64,000 nucleotides of DNA from a bacterium 1XD21-13 (lineage in GTDB: Bacteria > Bacillota > Clostridia > Lachnospirales > Lachnospiraceae): contig QZDX01000006.1 in NCBI GenBank assembly GCA_009917555.1, positions 124,001 through 188,000 of the forward strand. Reading direction: 5' to 3'. The notes beneath the pieces were generated by a model, which worked only from the letters and a program-made list of their open reading frames with translations, had not been told where the DNA came from and made no database searches. Both the position numbers and the translations under genes were made by a program. Shown here piece by piece: positions 1 to 8,101 of the stretch (position 1 is the first letter of the stretch; each line of letters begins with the position of its first letter).

Positions 1-161
1 CTATAACGCAGATTCTCCTCGAACAGCTTTGCCGCAGCCTTCGCCATACCCATAGTCTGCTCTTCCAAAGCTCCTCTTACGTCCAGATAGCCTCTGCGGC
101 CATCAATGGTCGGACGGATGCCAATAACCGGATATTCACCCACTAATCTGTTCTTTGCCAA
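1..161 (-). CDS. fucI: L-fucose isomerase, N-terminal part (runs off the left edge)
   Basis: Only the first 53 codons are inside the window. They read [10 protein letters not shown] then [12 protein letters not shown] and E-E-Q-T-M-G-M-A-K, which is the opening of the FucI family (GIRPxIDGRR, then LEEQTMxMAK). FucI converts L-fucose to L-fuculose in the cytoplasm with a divalent metal. The start is a TTG at 159-161, chosen because GGAGGG (169-174) lies 7 nt upstream and the family begins just here; no in-frame ATG precedes it. It points away from the 10.9 kb cassette and was probably once divergent to the AraC regulator now at 11277. Family confidence is high; the catalytic residues lie outside the window. 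Confidence 0.9.
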   Translation of the reverse strand, partial: MAKNRLVGEYPVIGIRPTIDGRRGYLDVRGALEEQTMGMAKAAAKLFEENLRY

Positions 162-206
162 TGTTACACCCTCCATTTTCTTTGATTTTATTGGAATTTT
201 TTTGAA

Positions 207-229
207 TTCAGAAATCCATCATTTCTGAA
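207..229. promoter_or_regulatory. Perfect 9-bp inverted repeat in the fucI leader
   Basis: TTCAGAAAT at 207-215 pairs exactly with ATTTCTGAA at 221-229 around a 5-nt centre. A TATAAT -10 for fucI lies at 244-249 (minus strand) without a good -35, as expected for an activator-dependent promoter, so the repeat would lie just downstream of the transcription start. It could be an operator or an RNA hairpin; the sequence does not decide. Confidence 0.5.
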
Positions 230-261
230 CTCCAGGTGTTTTCATTATATAACATATCCCA

Positions 262-366
262 GAAAATTGCACGTAAATTTCTATTTTTATCTGGACATTT
301 TTTGTACTAATTGATATACTTTCCCTATATACAGAATACTTTTTCAGCAATTTCCTCCAAAATCAC
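262..366. repeat. 105-bp direct repeat, copy 1
   Basis: This 105-bp segment is repeated in the same orientation at 11147-11251 with one difference (A at 346, G at 11231). In copy 2 the segment carries the promoter of the AraC regulator. Here it abuts the 3' end of dhaL and serves no forward gene. The two copies bracket a 10.9 kb sugar cassette. Confidence 0.95.
292..320 (+). promoter_or_regulatory. Orphan promoter inside repeat copy 1
   Basis: TGGACA (292-297), 17-bp spacer, TATACT (315-320). It is identical to the AraC-gene promoter in copy 2, but the next gene on the right (dhaL) faces the other way, so transcription from here would be antisense to dhaL. Confidence 0.6.
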
Positions 367-412
367 GCTTTACAGAAGAGTATGTGGCAAATACGGAAGC
401 ATTTTAATTTTT

Positions 413-1063
413 CTATCTCTCTACTTTCCCCAATGCATAATTCAACAGAATTTCAAGCTGATAAGACATGGTAACCGCCCCCGGATCTAAATTCCCCAAG
501 CCTTTCTCCCTTTGATAAGAAGCACGTCCTTTAATAGCCTCCATGTTTCTGGTATTCTCAGCTCCATCCAGGGCCGCCTGCTTTACTCTTTCCAGCAGCT
601 CTGTATCAGACACTCCCTCTGCCATACAAGCCTTGTAACATTCTACTGCCGGATACAAGCTATCAATCATTGTTTTACACCCAGGCTTTGCGTTTCCTCT
701 TGACATAATTGCTTCCAGCATGGCCGAAAGAACCTGATAAAGCTCTCTATTCGCTATTGTTTCTTTATCCTCCAATATTTTGGCCGCTTCCAGATAAGCA
801 CTGCCATAGAGAACTCCCGATGAACCGCCTATCACAGACATCATAGTCCTTCCAATCTGCCGAAACTCATCAAAAAGGCTCATGGTCTCCAAATCCCCTG
901 CCATTTCATTTAATCTCCTAAAGCCACTATCCAGATTTGCCCAATGATCTCCGTCTCCGGTGGCTGCGTCTAAGCTTGTTATATAATCTCCATTCTCATG
1001 AATTTTTTGGTATGCAAGTCTTATATATTCCGCGTAATCTTTACTTGTTAACTGAAATCCCAT
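413..1063 (-). CDS. dhaL: DhaL-type kinase subunit (ADP-binding, dihydroxyacetone kinase family)
   Basis: 216 aa, the normal DhaL size. Visible motifs are GDGDH (residues 36-40, Mg-binding Asp residues), GGSSG (79-83), KPGxKTMID (126-134), GRASY (179-183) and DPGA (193-196), which build the nucleotide-binding barrel. In this family DhaL passes a phosphate to the ketose held covalently by DhaK. No DhaM-like phosphotransferase gene is nearby, so whether it uses ATP or PEP-PTS phosphate is open. Last gene of the GntR/aldolase/ABC/DhaK operon, 22 bp after dhaK. Because a class II aldolase of the fucose type would yield DHAP directly, a ketose kinase here may act on another ketose such as erythrulose (inference). 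Confidence 0.9.
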   Translation of the reverse strand: MGFQLTSKDYAEYIRLAYQKIHENGDYITSLDAATGDGDHWANLDSGFRRLNEMAGDLETMSLFDEFRQIGRTMMSVIGGSSGVLYGSAYLEAAKILEDKETIANRELYQVLSAMLEAIMSRGNAKPGCKTMIDSLYPAVECYKACMAEGVSDTELLERVKQAALDGAENTRNMEAIKGRASYQREKGLGNLDPGAVTMSYQLEILLNYALGKVER

Positions 1064-1085
1064 CTGTTTTCACTTCCTCTTGCCT

Positions 1086-2126
1086 TCATTTTACACACGT
1101 TTTCACAGCACCATATGATACCGAAAATCCTGGAACCTCACTAGGCGCATCCAATAATTTCTTTAGCTCCTCGTCCAGCTTCAAAAGGCTTAAGGAACAT
1201 CCCGCCATCTCAAGTGCCGTCATATAGTTTCCTACTAAGCTCTTATAAATTCGAATCCCTTTTTCAGCAAGATATGCATGTACCTCACCATTAAGAATGT
1301 AAAGCTCCATAAGAGGTGTAGCTCCCAGGCCATTTACCAGAAGAGCAACTTCCGAATTTTTCATTTCAATGCCGGAGGCTTCATAATCATCCAAAATTTT
1401 ATCAAGAAGAATTTTTGCAATTTCTTTTGCACTTTTTATCTTGGTTCTGTTAATTCCCGGCTCTCCATGAATACCCATTCCAATCTCCATCTCATCCTCT
1501 CCCAGAACAAATCCCGGTTTTCCAATCATCGGAATGGTACAGGCGCTCATGGACATTCCCATACTCCTCAAATTTTGAATTGCTTTTTCAGCTGCTGCCT
1601 TCACCTCTAAGAGAGAGCCTCCCTCTTCCGCCCTTGCTCCTGCAATTTTATGTACCAGGACTGTACCAGCAATTCCTCTGCGTCCGGTAGAATAGGTACT
1701 ATCCTCAACCGCAACATCATCCTTTACAATTACATGCTCCACATCAATCCCATCCATACCAGACAGATCCGCTGCCATAGTAAAATTCATAAAATCCCCG
1801 GAATAATTTTTGAGCACCAACAATATTCCTTTTCCCCCGTTGGCCTGATGAATACCCTCCAAAATTCTCTCCGGGTCCGGAGAAGAAAATACATTGCCTG
1901 CCACCGCCGCATCCAACATACCCTTTCCCACATATCCCGCATGTGCAGGCTCGTGACCGCTTCCTCCGCCGGATACCACTCCAACCTTAGAAGCCTTCTC
2001 TTTTCTTGAGATAACGCCCAGTCCTTCACTATGAATCAGGGCCGGATTTGCCAGCGCCATACCATGGAGCATTTCCTCCACCACATTTTCCGCTTTATTA
2101 ATAATCTTCTTCAACTTATATCCCAT
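1086..2126 (-). CDS. dhaK: DhaK-type kinase subunit (dihydroxyacetone or related ketose kinase)
   Basis: 346 aa. GGGSGHEPAHAGYVG begins near residue 53 and supplies one active-site His (H58). GIHGEPGI near residue 218 supplies H220, equivalent to the His that binds the ketose covalently as a hemiaminal in known DhaK. The protein is the substrate-binding half of a two-part kinase with the DhaL encoded 22 bp downstream. The start is uncertain: AGAAGGG directly abuts the ATG at 2126, while a TTG four codons later (2114) is better spaced from it and would give the usual M-K-K-I-I-N opening. It follows the substrate-binding-protein gene after a strong hairpin. Substrate cannot be read from sequence; DHA and erythrulose are both plausible. 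Confidence 0.9.
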   Translation of the reverse strand: MGYKLKKIINKAENVVEEMLHGMALANPALIHSEGLGVISRKEKASKVGVVSGGGSGHEPAHAGYVGKGMLDAAVAGNVFSSPDPERILEGIHQANGGKGILLVLKNYSGDFMNFTMAADLSGMDGIDVEHVIVKDDVAVEDSTYSTGRRGIAGTVLVHKIAGARAEEGGSLLEVKAAAEKAIQNLRSMGMSMSACTIPMIGKPGFVLGEDEMEIGMGIHGEPGINRTKIKSAKEIAKILLDKILDDYEASGIEMKNSEVALLVNGLGATPLMELYILNGEVHAYLAEKGIRIYKSLVGNYMTALEMAGCSLSLLKLDEELKKLLDAPSEVPGFSVSYGAVKTCVK

Positions 2127-2146
2127 CCCTTCTCATTCTGTATAGT

Positions 2147-2177
2147 ATGTGCGCCGGACACTCGAACCGGCGCACAT
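2147..2177 (-). promoter_or_regulatory. Intercistronic GC-rich hairpin after the substrate-binding-protein gene
   Basis: ATGTGCGCCGG (2147-2157) pairs with CCGGCGCACAT (2167-2177), an 11-bp perfect stem with a 9-nt loop. No U-tract follows in the direction of transcription, so it is more likely an mRNA-stabilising or processing element, which would let the binding protein be made in excess, than a full terminator. Confidence 0.7.
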
Positions 2178-2189
2178 GCTTAACAAATA

Positions 2190-3230
2190 TCAAAAATCAA
2201 AATCTCCAACATTCTCCAATGTAAATACTGCGGGCTCGCCCAGCATAATATTTTTGTCCTCTGTTATATTCATCGTTCCAAGCTCTCCACACTCAACCTC
2301 TGACGCATCGGCAGTCAGTGAGCCATCCGCAGTATAATAAGCGGCATAGATCGCCGCATACCCAAGATTAATGGGATTCCAAAGTACATCATACTTAATA
2401 GAGCCATCCTCCAGATAGTTCCGGATCTCATTTGGTGTTGCCATTCCCTGAACTGCAATCTCATCTGATAGATCTGCATCCCTTACCGCTTCTATTACTC
2501 CTGGGAAGCATACGGACCCCACTGTAACAATACCTTTAACCTCCGGATACACCTTCAACAGATCCTTTGCCGTTGTATAAGCCTGATCCTGATTTTGTGT
2601 ACATTGCTTGATTTCCAGGAAATTCAGATTCGGATACTTTTCTGCCGCATATTCCATTGCTGCATCTGTCCATGCCTTTTGTCCTGCATCAGAAAGACTT
2701 TCACAAAGCACCAGATAATCAAAGCTGTCCGCTCCAGCCTCTTCCACCATGCATTCTATCAGCTGCGCCCCAATAAGAGAGGCATCTGCCGGATTTACAA
2801 AGTAGTCCCGCGCACCATCGTTCGCATCCACATCAAAGGTCAATACTGCAATCCCAGCATCCTGGGCTTTCTGCAGTGTAGGAACAATAGTATCAGAATC
2901 ATTTGGAGATACAATAATCGCATCCACACCATCTGCAATATACGTTTCAATCAATTCTATCTGCCTGTCTACACGGCCGTCTGTCGGTCCATCATAAATA
3001 AGGTCTATATCAAGCTCTTCTGCCGCCTTCTGTGCACCCTCATAGCAGCCTGTAAAATATTCATTTCCCTTAATCTGCGGAACCATCGCAGCCGTAAATG
3101 TGCTGTCATTACTTTCTCCGCCTGTAGGTTCCTCTGTGTTTGCCTCCGGTGTGCTGTCCTCGCCTTTAGCACAAGCTGCCATTGAAAAAATCATAATCCC
3201 TGCCATAAGTACTGCCAATACCTTTTTCAT
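2190..3230 (-). CDS. Sugar ABC transporter substrate-binding lipoprotein (RbsB-like)
   Basis: 346 aa. A lipoprotein signal peptide is clear: M-K-K, a hydrophobic stretch, then S-M-A-A-C with Cys20, followed by an acidic Ser/Thr/Glu-rich linker. The mature part has periplasmic-binding-protein type 1 (ribose family) features: GCYEGAQKAAEEL, D-A-I-I-V-S-P-N-D-S and F-D-V-D. It would capture a sugar outside the cell for the two permeases and the ATPase encoded upstream. The internal ATG at 3230 is chosen because AAGGAG is about 8 nt before it; the ATG two codons earlier is too close. Ligand unknown; a 6-deoxy sugar would fit the aldolase and fucI context. Confidence 0.88.
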   Translation of the reverse strand: MKKVLAVLMAGIMIFSMAACAKGEDSTPEANTEEPTGGESNDSTFTAAMVPQIKGNEYFTGCYEGAQKAAEELDIDLIYDGPTDGRVDRQIELIETYIADGVDAIIVSPNDSDTIVPTLQKAQDAGIAVLTFDVDANDGARDYFVNPADASLIGAQLIECMVEEAGADSFDYLVLCESLSDAGQKAWTDAAMEYAAEKYPNLNFLEIKQCTQNQDQAYTTAKDLLKVYPEVKGIVTVGSVCFPGVIEAVRDADLSDEIAVQGMATPNEIRNYLEDGSIKYDVLWNPINLGYAAIYAAYYTADGSLTADASEVECGELGTMNITEDKNIMLGEPAVFTLENVGDFDF

Positions 3231-3232
3231 AT

Positions 3233-4225
3233 TCATTTCTCCTTTTTGTGTTTTTTTATAACCCCACCACCAGTGTTGCCACTGATGATAATAGTTAGCA
3301 ATAGTAACATTCCTAAAATAATGGTTGTAATCTCACTGGAAACTCTGGCTAAAGTAAGGCCATTTCTCAAAATCCCAACTAGCAGAATTCCTAAAATTGT
3401 TCCTTCCACAGTTCCATAGCCTCCGGAAATGCTGGTTCCTCCAAGGACTACCGCAATAATTGCATCCGTTTCATACCCAACTCCCGCATTTGATTTTGCA
3501 GCTGAAATTCTGGAAACAAAAATCAGCGCAGCCAAAGCAGCCATGGCTCCTGAAACCACATAATTGATCAAGTGTACCTTTGCAACGTTAATACCTGCAT
3601 AAACAGCACTTTCAGGATTAAACCCAATCACCCTTAAATTCCGGCCATATTCGGTTCTTCTAAGGACAAAGGAAAACAGAATTGCTGCCACTGCAAAAAT
3701 CCACAGTTGAATCGGCAGGCCAAGAAAATATCCACTTCCCAGTATATAAAATGTTTTCGGTAGTCCGGTTAAGGTTTCTGCCTGACTGACACCCTGAGCA
3801 ATCCCTCCGTACATAAACATGGTTGCAAGCGTCGCTATAAAGGAGGGGATTTTAATGTATCCAACTACCACCCCATTCAAAGCACCTGCCAAAATACCTG
3901 TGATTACCGTTATTGCAATTGCTAAAACAATGTTACCTGTTACCAAATTAATCTTAGCCAGAAAAATAGCACACATTGCAACAGTTCCGCTGACTGACAA
4001 ATCAATTGAGTTGGTGAGAATAATAAATGTCATAGGCAACGCCAAAAGTGCCGTTTCCATAAAATTGCGAGTCATCCCTGTCAAGTTCTTCGTGCTGAAA
4101 AAATTATCGGTAATCACTGACATAAGGATACAGGTAAAAATTAGAAGGCCAAATATAATGGAAATGTGTGTATATTTAATCTCCGGAGGTCTAATTGTTT
4201 TTTCCTGAACTCTTTTCTTTTTCAT
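3233..4225 (-). CDS. Sugar ABC transporter permease (RbsC-like), second of two
   Basis: 330 aa, strongly hydrophobic with about 8-10 membrane segments. The family signature lies in the C-terminal third (AVVLGGTSISGGYGTVEGT and ILGILLVGILRNGL), as in RbsC/AraH/XylH permeases. A basic tail (KKHKKEK) ends the protein. It overlaps the other permease gene by 4 bp and is followed at once by the binding-protein gene. The two different permeases here would form a heterodimer, whereas the second ABC system of this window (22641-26387) has a single permease. Confidence 0.9.
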   Translation of the reverse strand: MKKKRVQEKTIRPPEIKYTHISIIFGLLIFTCILMSVITDNFFSTKNLTGMTRNFMETALLALPMTFIILTNSIDLSVSGTVAMCAIFLAKINLVTGNIVLAIAITVITGILAGALNGVVVGYIKIPSFIATLATMFMYGGIAQGVSQAETLTGLPKTFYILGSGYFLGLPIQLWIFAVAAILFSFVLRRTEYGRNLRVIGFNPESAVYAGINVAKVHLINYVVSGAMAALAALIFVSRISAAKSNAGVGYETDAIIAVVLGGTSISGGYGTVEGTILGILLVGILRNGLTLARVSSEITTIILGMLLLLTIIISGNTGGGVIKKHKKEK

Positions 4226-5193
4226 CCGGACACACCCCCTTTGACAGTTTTGGAAGCCCTGTGAAGGTTATACATTCCTACCAAAATCGCAATTAAAATT
4301 AATGCTCCCTGAAGTGCCTGATCCCAATAAGTTGAAATTTTTAAATATACCAAAGCGGTTCGAATAATGGTCAGTACCATAGCTCCAAAAAAGGTGCCGA
4401 TTAATTTACCGCTTCCACCCAAAATGCTTGTGCCTCCAATTACTGCAGCCGCAATAAGAGTGAGATGCAAATTTTCCCCTACATTAGTCTGAATAGTAGT
4501 AAACCTTGTACAAAATACAATGGACGCAATGGCAAGCAGCCCTCCGGAAATCATATATGTTCCAATCAAAGTCCGCTCTACTCGAATTCCTGCCAGCCGG
4601 GCTGCCGAAGCATTGCTACCAACCGCATAAATATTGCGCCCCGGCTCTGTCCGTTCCATAAACCATACTGCCCATGTAACAACCACAAGCATAATCACCA
4701 CTGAATTTGGAATCCCCAGAAGGTCTCCCTTTCCAATAATATTAAATGATTTGGGCAGATTCGTGATCCATTCTCCTCCTGTCACCAAAAGAATCGCTCC
4801 TCGGTATATATTGTACAGAGCCAATGTACAAATCATGGGAGGTACATGAAGCTTCACAATAATAAATCCATTTACAAGTCCTGTAAATGTGCCCAACAGC
4901 ACTACAAGAACAAAGTATATTGGAAGGGGAAGCCCCATTTTGGCAAGCTGTCCGCAGCAAAGCGATAATAATGCCAAAACCGCACCTGAGGAGCAATCGA
5001 TACCGCCAGTGATAATAATCATGGACATTCCCAAAGATGCTATGGTAATATAGCTGACATTCATGAGGATATCTTTGATATTACTCCACTGCATAAAGGA
5101 TGGATTTACCATTGTAATACCGGCCGCAATCACAAGGATCAGAATCGCAACAACGCCCTCCCGGCTTTTTATGCCCTTCATAATTGTTTTCAC
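4222..5193 (-). CDS. Sugar ABC transporter permease (RbsC-like), first of two
   Basis: 323 aa, multi-spanning. It shares with its neighbour the motif AAAVIGGTSILGGSGKLIGT and the N-terminal pattern GMSMIIITGGIDCSSGAVLAL, the typical I-T-G-G-I-D-x-S-x-G of ribose-class permeases. It overlaps the ATPase gene by 4 bp upstream and the second permease by 4 bp downstream, so translation is coupled. Function: transmembrane channel of the ABC importer encoded at 2190-6698. Confidence 0.9.
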   Translation of the reverse strand: MKTIMKGIKSREGVVAILILVIAAGITMVNPSFMQWSNIKDILMNVSYITIASLGMSMIIITGGIDCSSGAVLALLSLCCGQLAKMGLPLPIYFVLVVLLGTFTGLVNGFIIVKLHVPPMICTLALYNIYRGAILLVTGGEWITNLPKSFNIIGKGDLLGIPNSVVIMLVVVTWAVWFMERTEPGRNIYAVGSNASAARLAGIRVERTLIGTYMISGGLLAIASIVFCTRFTTIQTNVGENLHLTLIAAAVIGGTSILGGSGKLIGTFFGAMVLTIIRTALVYLKISTYWDQALQGALILIAILVGMYNLHRASKTVKGGVSG

Positions 5194-6698
5194 GCCTGCA
5201 CCTCCGTTACCTTCGCTTCCAGTGCCAATGCAAGTACCTTCTCCTGGGTAGCCTCTTCCCGGCTCAAACAGCCCGCCACAGCTCCCTGTCGGAATATTAC
5301 CACTCGATCACTCATACTTAAGACCTCAGGCATTTCAGAAGAAATCATAATAATAGACATGCCGGACGCTGCCAGTCTTCCAATCATATCATGAATTTCT
5401 GCTTTCGCTCCCACGTCAACTCCTCTGGTGGGTTCGTCCAGAATCAGAACCCTTGGATTACACGCCAGTCCTTTACTAACAGATACCTTTTGCTGATTTC
5501 CACCCGACAGGTTTCCTACCACAAAATTCATATGCGGCGCTGCTATCTGAAACTGCTTCATATAAGAACCCGCAACCTCTTTGTCCTTTTTTCTGTTAAT
5601 TACACCAAAGCGGCAAATATGCTTCAGCATAGCCAGCGTAATATTATCCTTGATGGACATAGGCAGGGTAACGCCATTTCTCTGTCGATCCTCTGAAATA
5701 TAGACAATTCCATTTTCCAATGCATCAAGATATTTACGAATTTTAAGTTCTTTTCCCTTCAATAAAACTGCTCCGGTTATCTTCGGTCTCAATCCCACAA
5801 CCGCTGTTGCCGTTTCACTTCTCCCAGCTCCAGCCAGTCCGGCAAATCCCAGAATCTCACCCTCTCTTATTTCAAAGCTCACATTCCTTAAAAGACTGCC
5901 ATCTGACAAGCCTGACACAGATAAGAGAACCTCTCCAATGTCACTTTCTGCCTTTGGATAAAATTCATCCACATCCCTTCCCACCATCCATTGCACCAGC
6001 TGAGCCGTATCAACCTGAGATACCGGAGCTGATGCCACATATTCTCCATCTCGGATGACTGAAATATAGTCTGCAATCTGAAAAATCTCCTCTAACCTAT
6101 GGCTGATGTAAACAATAGAAACACCCGATGCCTTCAATTTCTCTATGATCTTAAAAAGTGTTTCAACCTCTCGAATGGAAAGGGCCGCTGTGGGCTCATC
6201 TAATATCAGTATTTCAGAATTTTGTGAAAGAGCCTTTGCAATTTCAAGCATCTGTTTCTCTGCAATTCCCAAGGTCTTCACCGGCTTTATAACATCCATT
6301 TTAATATCCAGCATTGCATAAATCCGTTCTGCCTCTGCCTTCATTTTTGCAAAGTCTACACTTCTAAAAAAACCTTTCTTGGGAAGCCGCCCTATAAACA
6401 TATTTTCCATGATTGAGAGATCCGGGAACAAGCTGGTTTCCTGATGAACCACTCCAATCCCTGCAGTAATTGCATCCTGAGGACACGTAAACTGTACCTG
6501 CCTGCCTTTCACTATGATTTCACCCTCATCAGGAATGTGCACCCCTGCCATAACCTTGATCAAAGTACTTTTTCCCGCTCCGTTCTCACCAGCAATTGCA
6601 TGAATTTCCCCTTTTTTCAAAGTGAAACACATATTCTGCAGAGCTACTACTCCTGGAAAGGTTTTCCGAATCTTCTTCAATTCAAGCACTTTCTCCAT
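5190..6698 (-). CDS. Sugar ABC transporter ATP-binding protein (RbsA-like, duplicated ATPase)
   Basis: 502 aa with two tandem nucleotide-binding domains, as in RbsA/AraG/MglA. The first has Walker A GENGAGKST near residue 38 and LDEPTAAL as Walker B. The second has a degenerate Walker A (GLAGAGRSE), the signature NLSGGNQQKVS and LDEPTRGVDVGAKAE. Only one intact P-loop is usual for this family. It energises the importer formed with the two downstream permeases. Start ATG at 6698 follows GGGGG about 7 nt upstream. It lies 26 bp after the aldolase gene, so transport and catabolism are co-expressed. Confidence 0.93.
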   Translation of the reverse strand: MEKVLELKKIRKTFPGVVALQNMCFTLKKGEIHAIAGENGAGKSTLIKVMAGVHIPDEGEIIVKGRQVQFTCPQDAITAGIGVVHQETSLFPDLSIMENMFIGRLPKKGFFRSVDFAKMKAEAERIYAMLDIKMDVIKPVKTLGIAEKQMLEIAKALSQNSEILILDEPTAALSIREVETLFKIIEKLKASGVSIVYISHRLEEIFQIADYISVIRDGEYVASAPVSQVDTAQLVQWMVGRDVDEFYPKAESDIGEVLLSVSGLSDGSLLRNVSFEIREGEILGFAGLAGAGRSETATAVVGLRPKITGAVLLKGKELKIRKYLDALENGIVYISEDRQRNGVTLPMSIKDNITLAMLKHICRFGVINRKKDKEVAGSYMKQFQIAAPHMNFVVGNLSGGNQQKVSVSKGLACNPRVLILDEPTRGVDVGAKAEIHDMIGRLAASGMSIIMISSEMPEVLSMSDRVVIFRQGAVAGCLSREEATQEKVLALALEAKVTEVQA

Positions 6699-6724
6699 TC
6701 ATGTGCCCCCTTTTCTTAGGCCTT

Positions 6725-7330
6725 TCATTCAATATAGGATACTTTGCGTCCTGTGCTCTGTGCCAACAGCCAGATTCTACAGCAGTCCTCAGCATATCCC
6801 ATATGAATCCACGCGTTCTCAATATCTGCCCCTATCGTAACTACCCCATGATTCTGCATCAGACAGCAATTATTTTTTTCTCCAATAGCCTTTAGAATAT
6901 TCGCCGCCTCTTCCTCCGAACCATTTTCCGCATAGGGGGACGTCAGAATTCCATCACTTGCCAACAGCAGCTTCTCGTTCAAGGTAACTGCCGGCACAAC
7001 ATCAGTTACTGTGGATGCCGCAAGGCAATATGGCGCATGGGTATGGATGATACAATTGCAATCCTTCCGCTCCCTCATAAGAGCAATATGAAAACGCAAG
7101 GATGAAGTAGGACGGTTCTTTCCCGCAACTAGAATTTCACCCGTCGGACTGATTTCAAACAAATCCTCTGCCTTCATGAGCGTATAAGGAACGCTGCTGG
7201 GCGTAATAAGAATGGTCCCGTCATCACATCGCGCACTCATATTACCTGAAGTGGAAAACACCCAGCCACTGTCAGGAAGCATATGAATATAGGAAATCAT
7301 TTTTTCTTTTAATTCACTTTTCGTACACAT
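6725..7330 (-). CDS. Class II aldolase (L-fuculose-1-phosphate aldolase/AraD family)
   Basis: 201 aa, the length of FucA-type zinc aldolases. Visible family elements are STSGNMSAR (phosphate loop), ITPSSVPY, the metal pair in IIHTHAPY, a conserved Glu in TLNEKLLL and the third His in QNHGVVTIG. FucA enzymes split a ketose 1-phosphate into DHAP and an aldehyde; L-fuculose 1-phosphate gives L-lactaldehyde. With fucI at the window edge and an FGGY kinase in the cassette, a complete fucose-type route can be drawn. 5-deoxyribulose-1-phosphate or L-ribulose-5-phosphate chemistry cannot be excluded. It starts 3 bp after the preceding gene, with AGGAG inside that gene's end. Confidence 0.85.
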   Translation of the reverse strand: MCTKSELKEKMISYIHMLPDSGWVFSTSGNMSARCDDGTILITPSSVPYTLMKAEDLFEISPTGEILVAGKNRPTSSLRFHIALMRERKDCNCIIHTHAPYCLAASTVTDVVPAVTLNEKLLLASDGILTSPYAENGSEEEAANILKAIGEKNNCCLMQNHGVVTIGADIENAWIHMGYAEDCCRIWLLAQSTGRKVSYIE

Positions 7331-7333
7331 AAA

Positions 7334-8014
7334 TTACTCCTGCCCTTTCATATAAGCTAGAACCGTCTCAATCTGCTCCTTAAAAGAAGTATCTCCAAAC
7401 TTTTTATCAAAAAACGCGCTTCCTATGGTAAACGCCCAAGCACCTGTTGCTCTGATCTCATCAAGACGCTCAAAGGAAGCAACGCTTCCTGCTAAGCATA
7501 CTTTAGCTGGTATATGCTTGACAAATTCCGTATTGAGCTTTGGTGCATCTCCTGTATAGCGATATCCAAGAAGATCAAAGCCTTCAATTCCTTTTTCTTT
7601 GATTAAAGCCTTCCCCTCCTCTATCATTTCCTCGATACTTCCCTCTAAAATACTAGGTCTGTCATGAACCTTGCCTATAAAAGGGTAATATTGCATGCCT
7701 GCTTCATCCGCAATTTTTTTAACAGAATCAAAATAAAGTGTACCCATCAAAACATCAAATCCACATTCTGCTCCTATCCTGGCACCTTCGATACATTTTT
7801 CCTCCGTATACTCCACCACCTCCAGAAATGTTGTTTTTTTGCATTCTTTCATTCTTCTGACCAAATGCTTCATCTCATCCTTTGGAATTCCTACCTCTTT
7901 GAAGCCCCAAAATTTTGCTGGTGCATCCTTTGCCTCCTCAAAGACTTGAACCGCATTTGCTACTGTCATGTCATTTTTTGTGAGCATAACAATAAGCTCA
8001 GGAATGTTTCCCAT
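7334..8014 (-). CDS. Uncharacterised phosphate-binding beta/alpha-barrel protein
   Basis: 226 aa, from the internal ATG at 8014 because GGAGGG lies about 8 nt upstream; the ATG five codons earlier has no ribosome site. I do not recognise a named family with certainty. The C-terminal third (VCLAGSVASFERLDEIRATGA then AFTIGSAFFDKKFG) resembles the phosphate-binding turns of ribulose-phosphate-binding barrels such as NanE, HisA or indole-glycerol-phosphate synthase. Strand-like segments alternate with amphipathic helices throughout. Gene position between regulator and aldolase suggests an isomerase, epimerase or lyase acting on the phosphorylated intermediate of this cassette (inference). Cys and Lys residues (ECGFD, KVHD) are candidate active-site positions. 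Confidence 0.6.
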   Translation of the reverse strand: MGNIPELIVMLTKNDMTVANAVQVFEEAKDAPAKFWGFKEVGIPKDEMKHLVRRMKECKKTTFLEVVEYTEEKCIEGARIGAECGFDVLMGTLYFDSVKKIADEAGMQYYPFIGKVHDRPSILEGSIEEMIEEGKALIKEKGIEGFDLLGYRYTGDAPKLNTEFVKHIPAKVCLAGSVASFERLDEIRATGAWAFTIGSAFFDKKFGDTSFKEQIETVLAYMKGQE

Positions 8015-8101
8015 CACAAATCCCTCCATAAAAATTATTTGTTCCGGGAATCACACCTGAGCTTACCAAAAAGTTCAGCTATTCAATTGTTTTTTCACAC
8101 G

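Noticed and set aside
262-366. Insertion-sequence terminal repeat or att site
   Set aside because: The repeat is direct, not inverted, carries a normal promoter, has no tRNA end, and no transposase or integrase lies in the enclosed segment.
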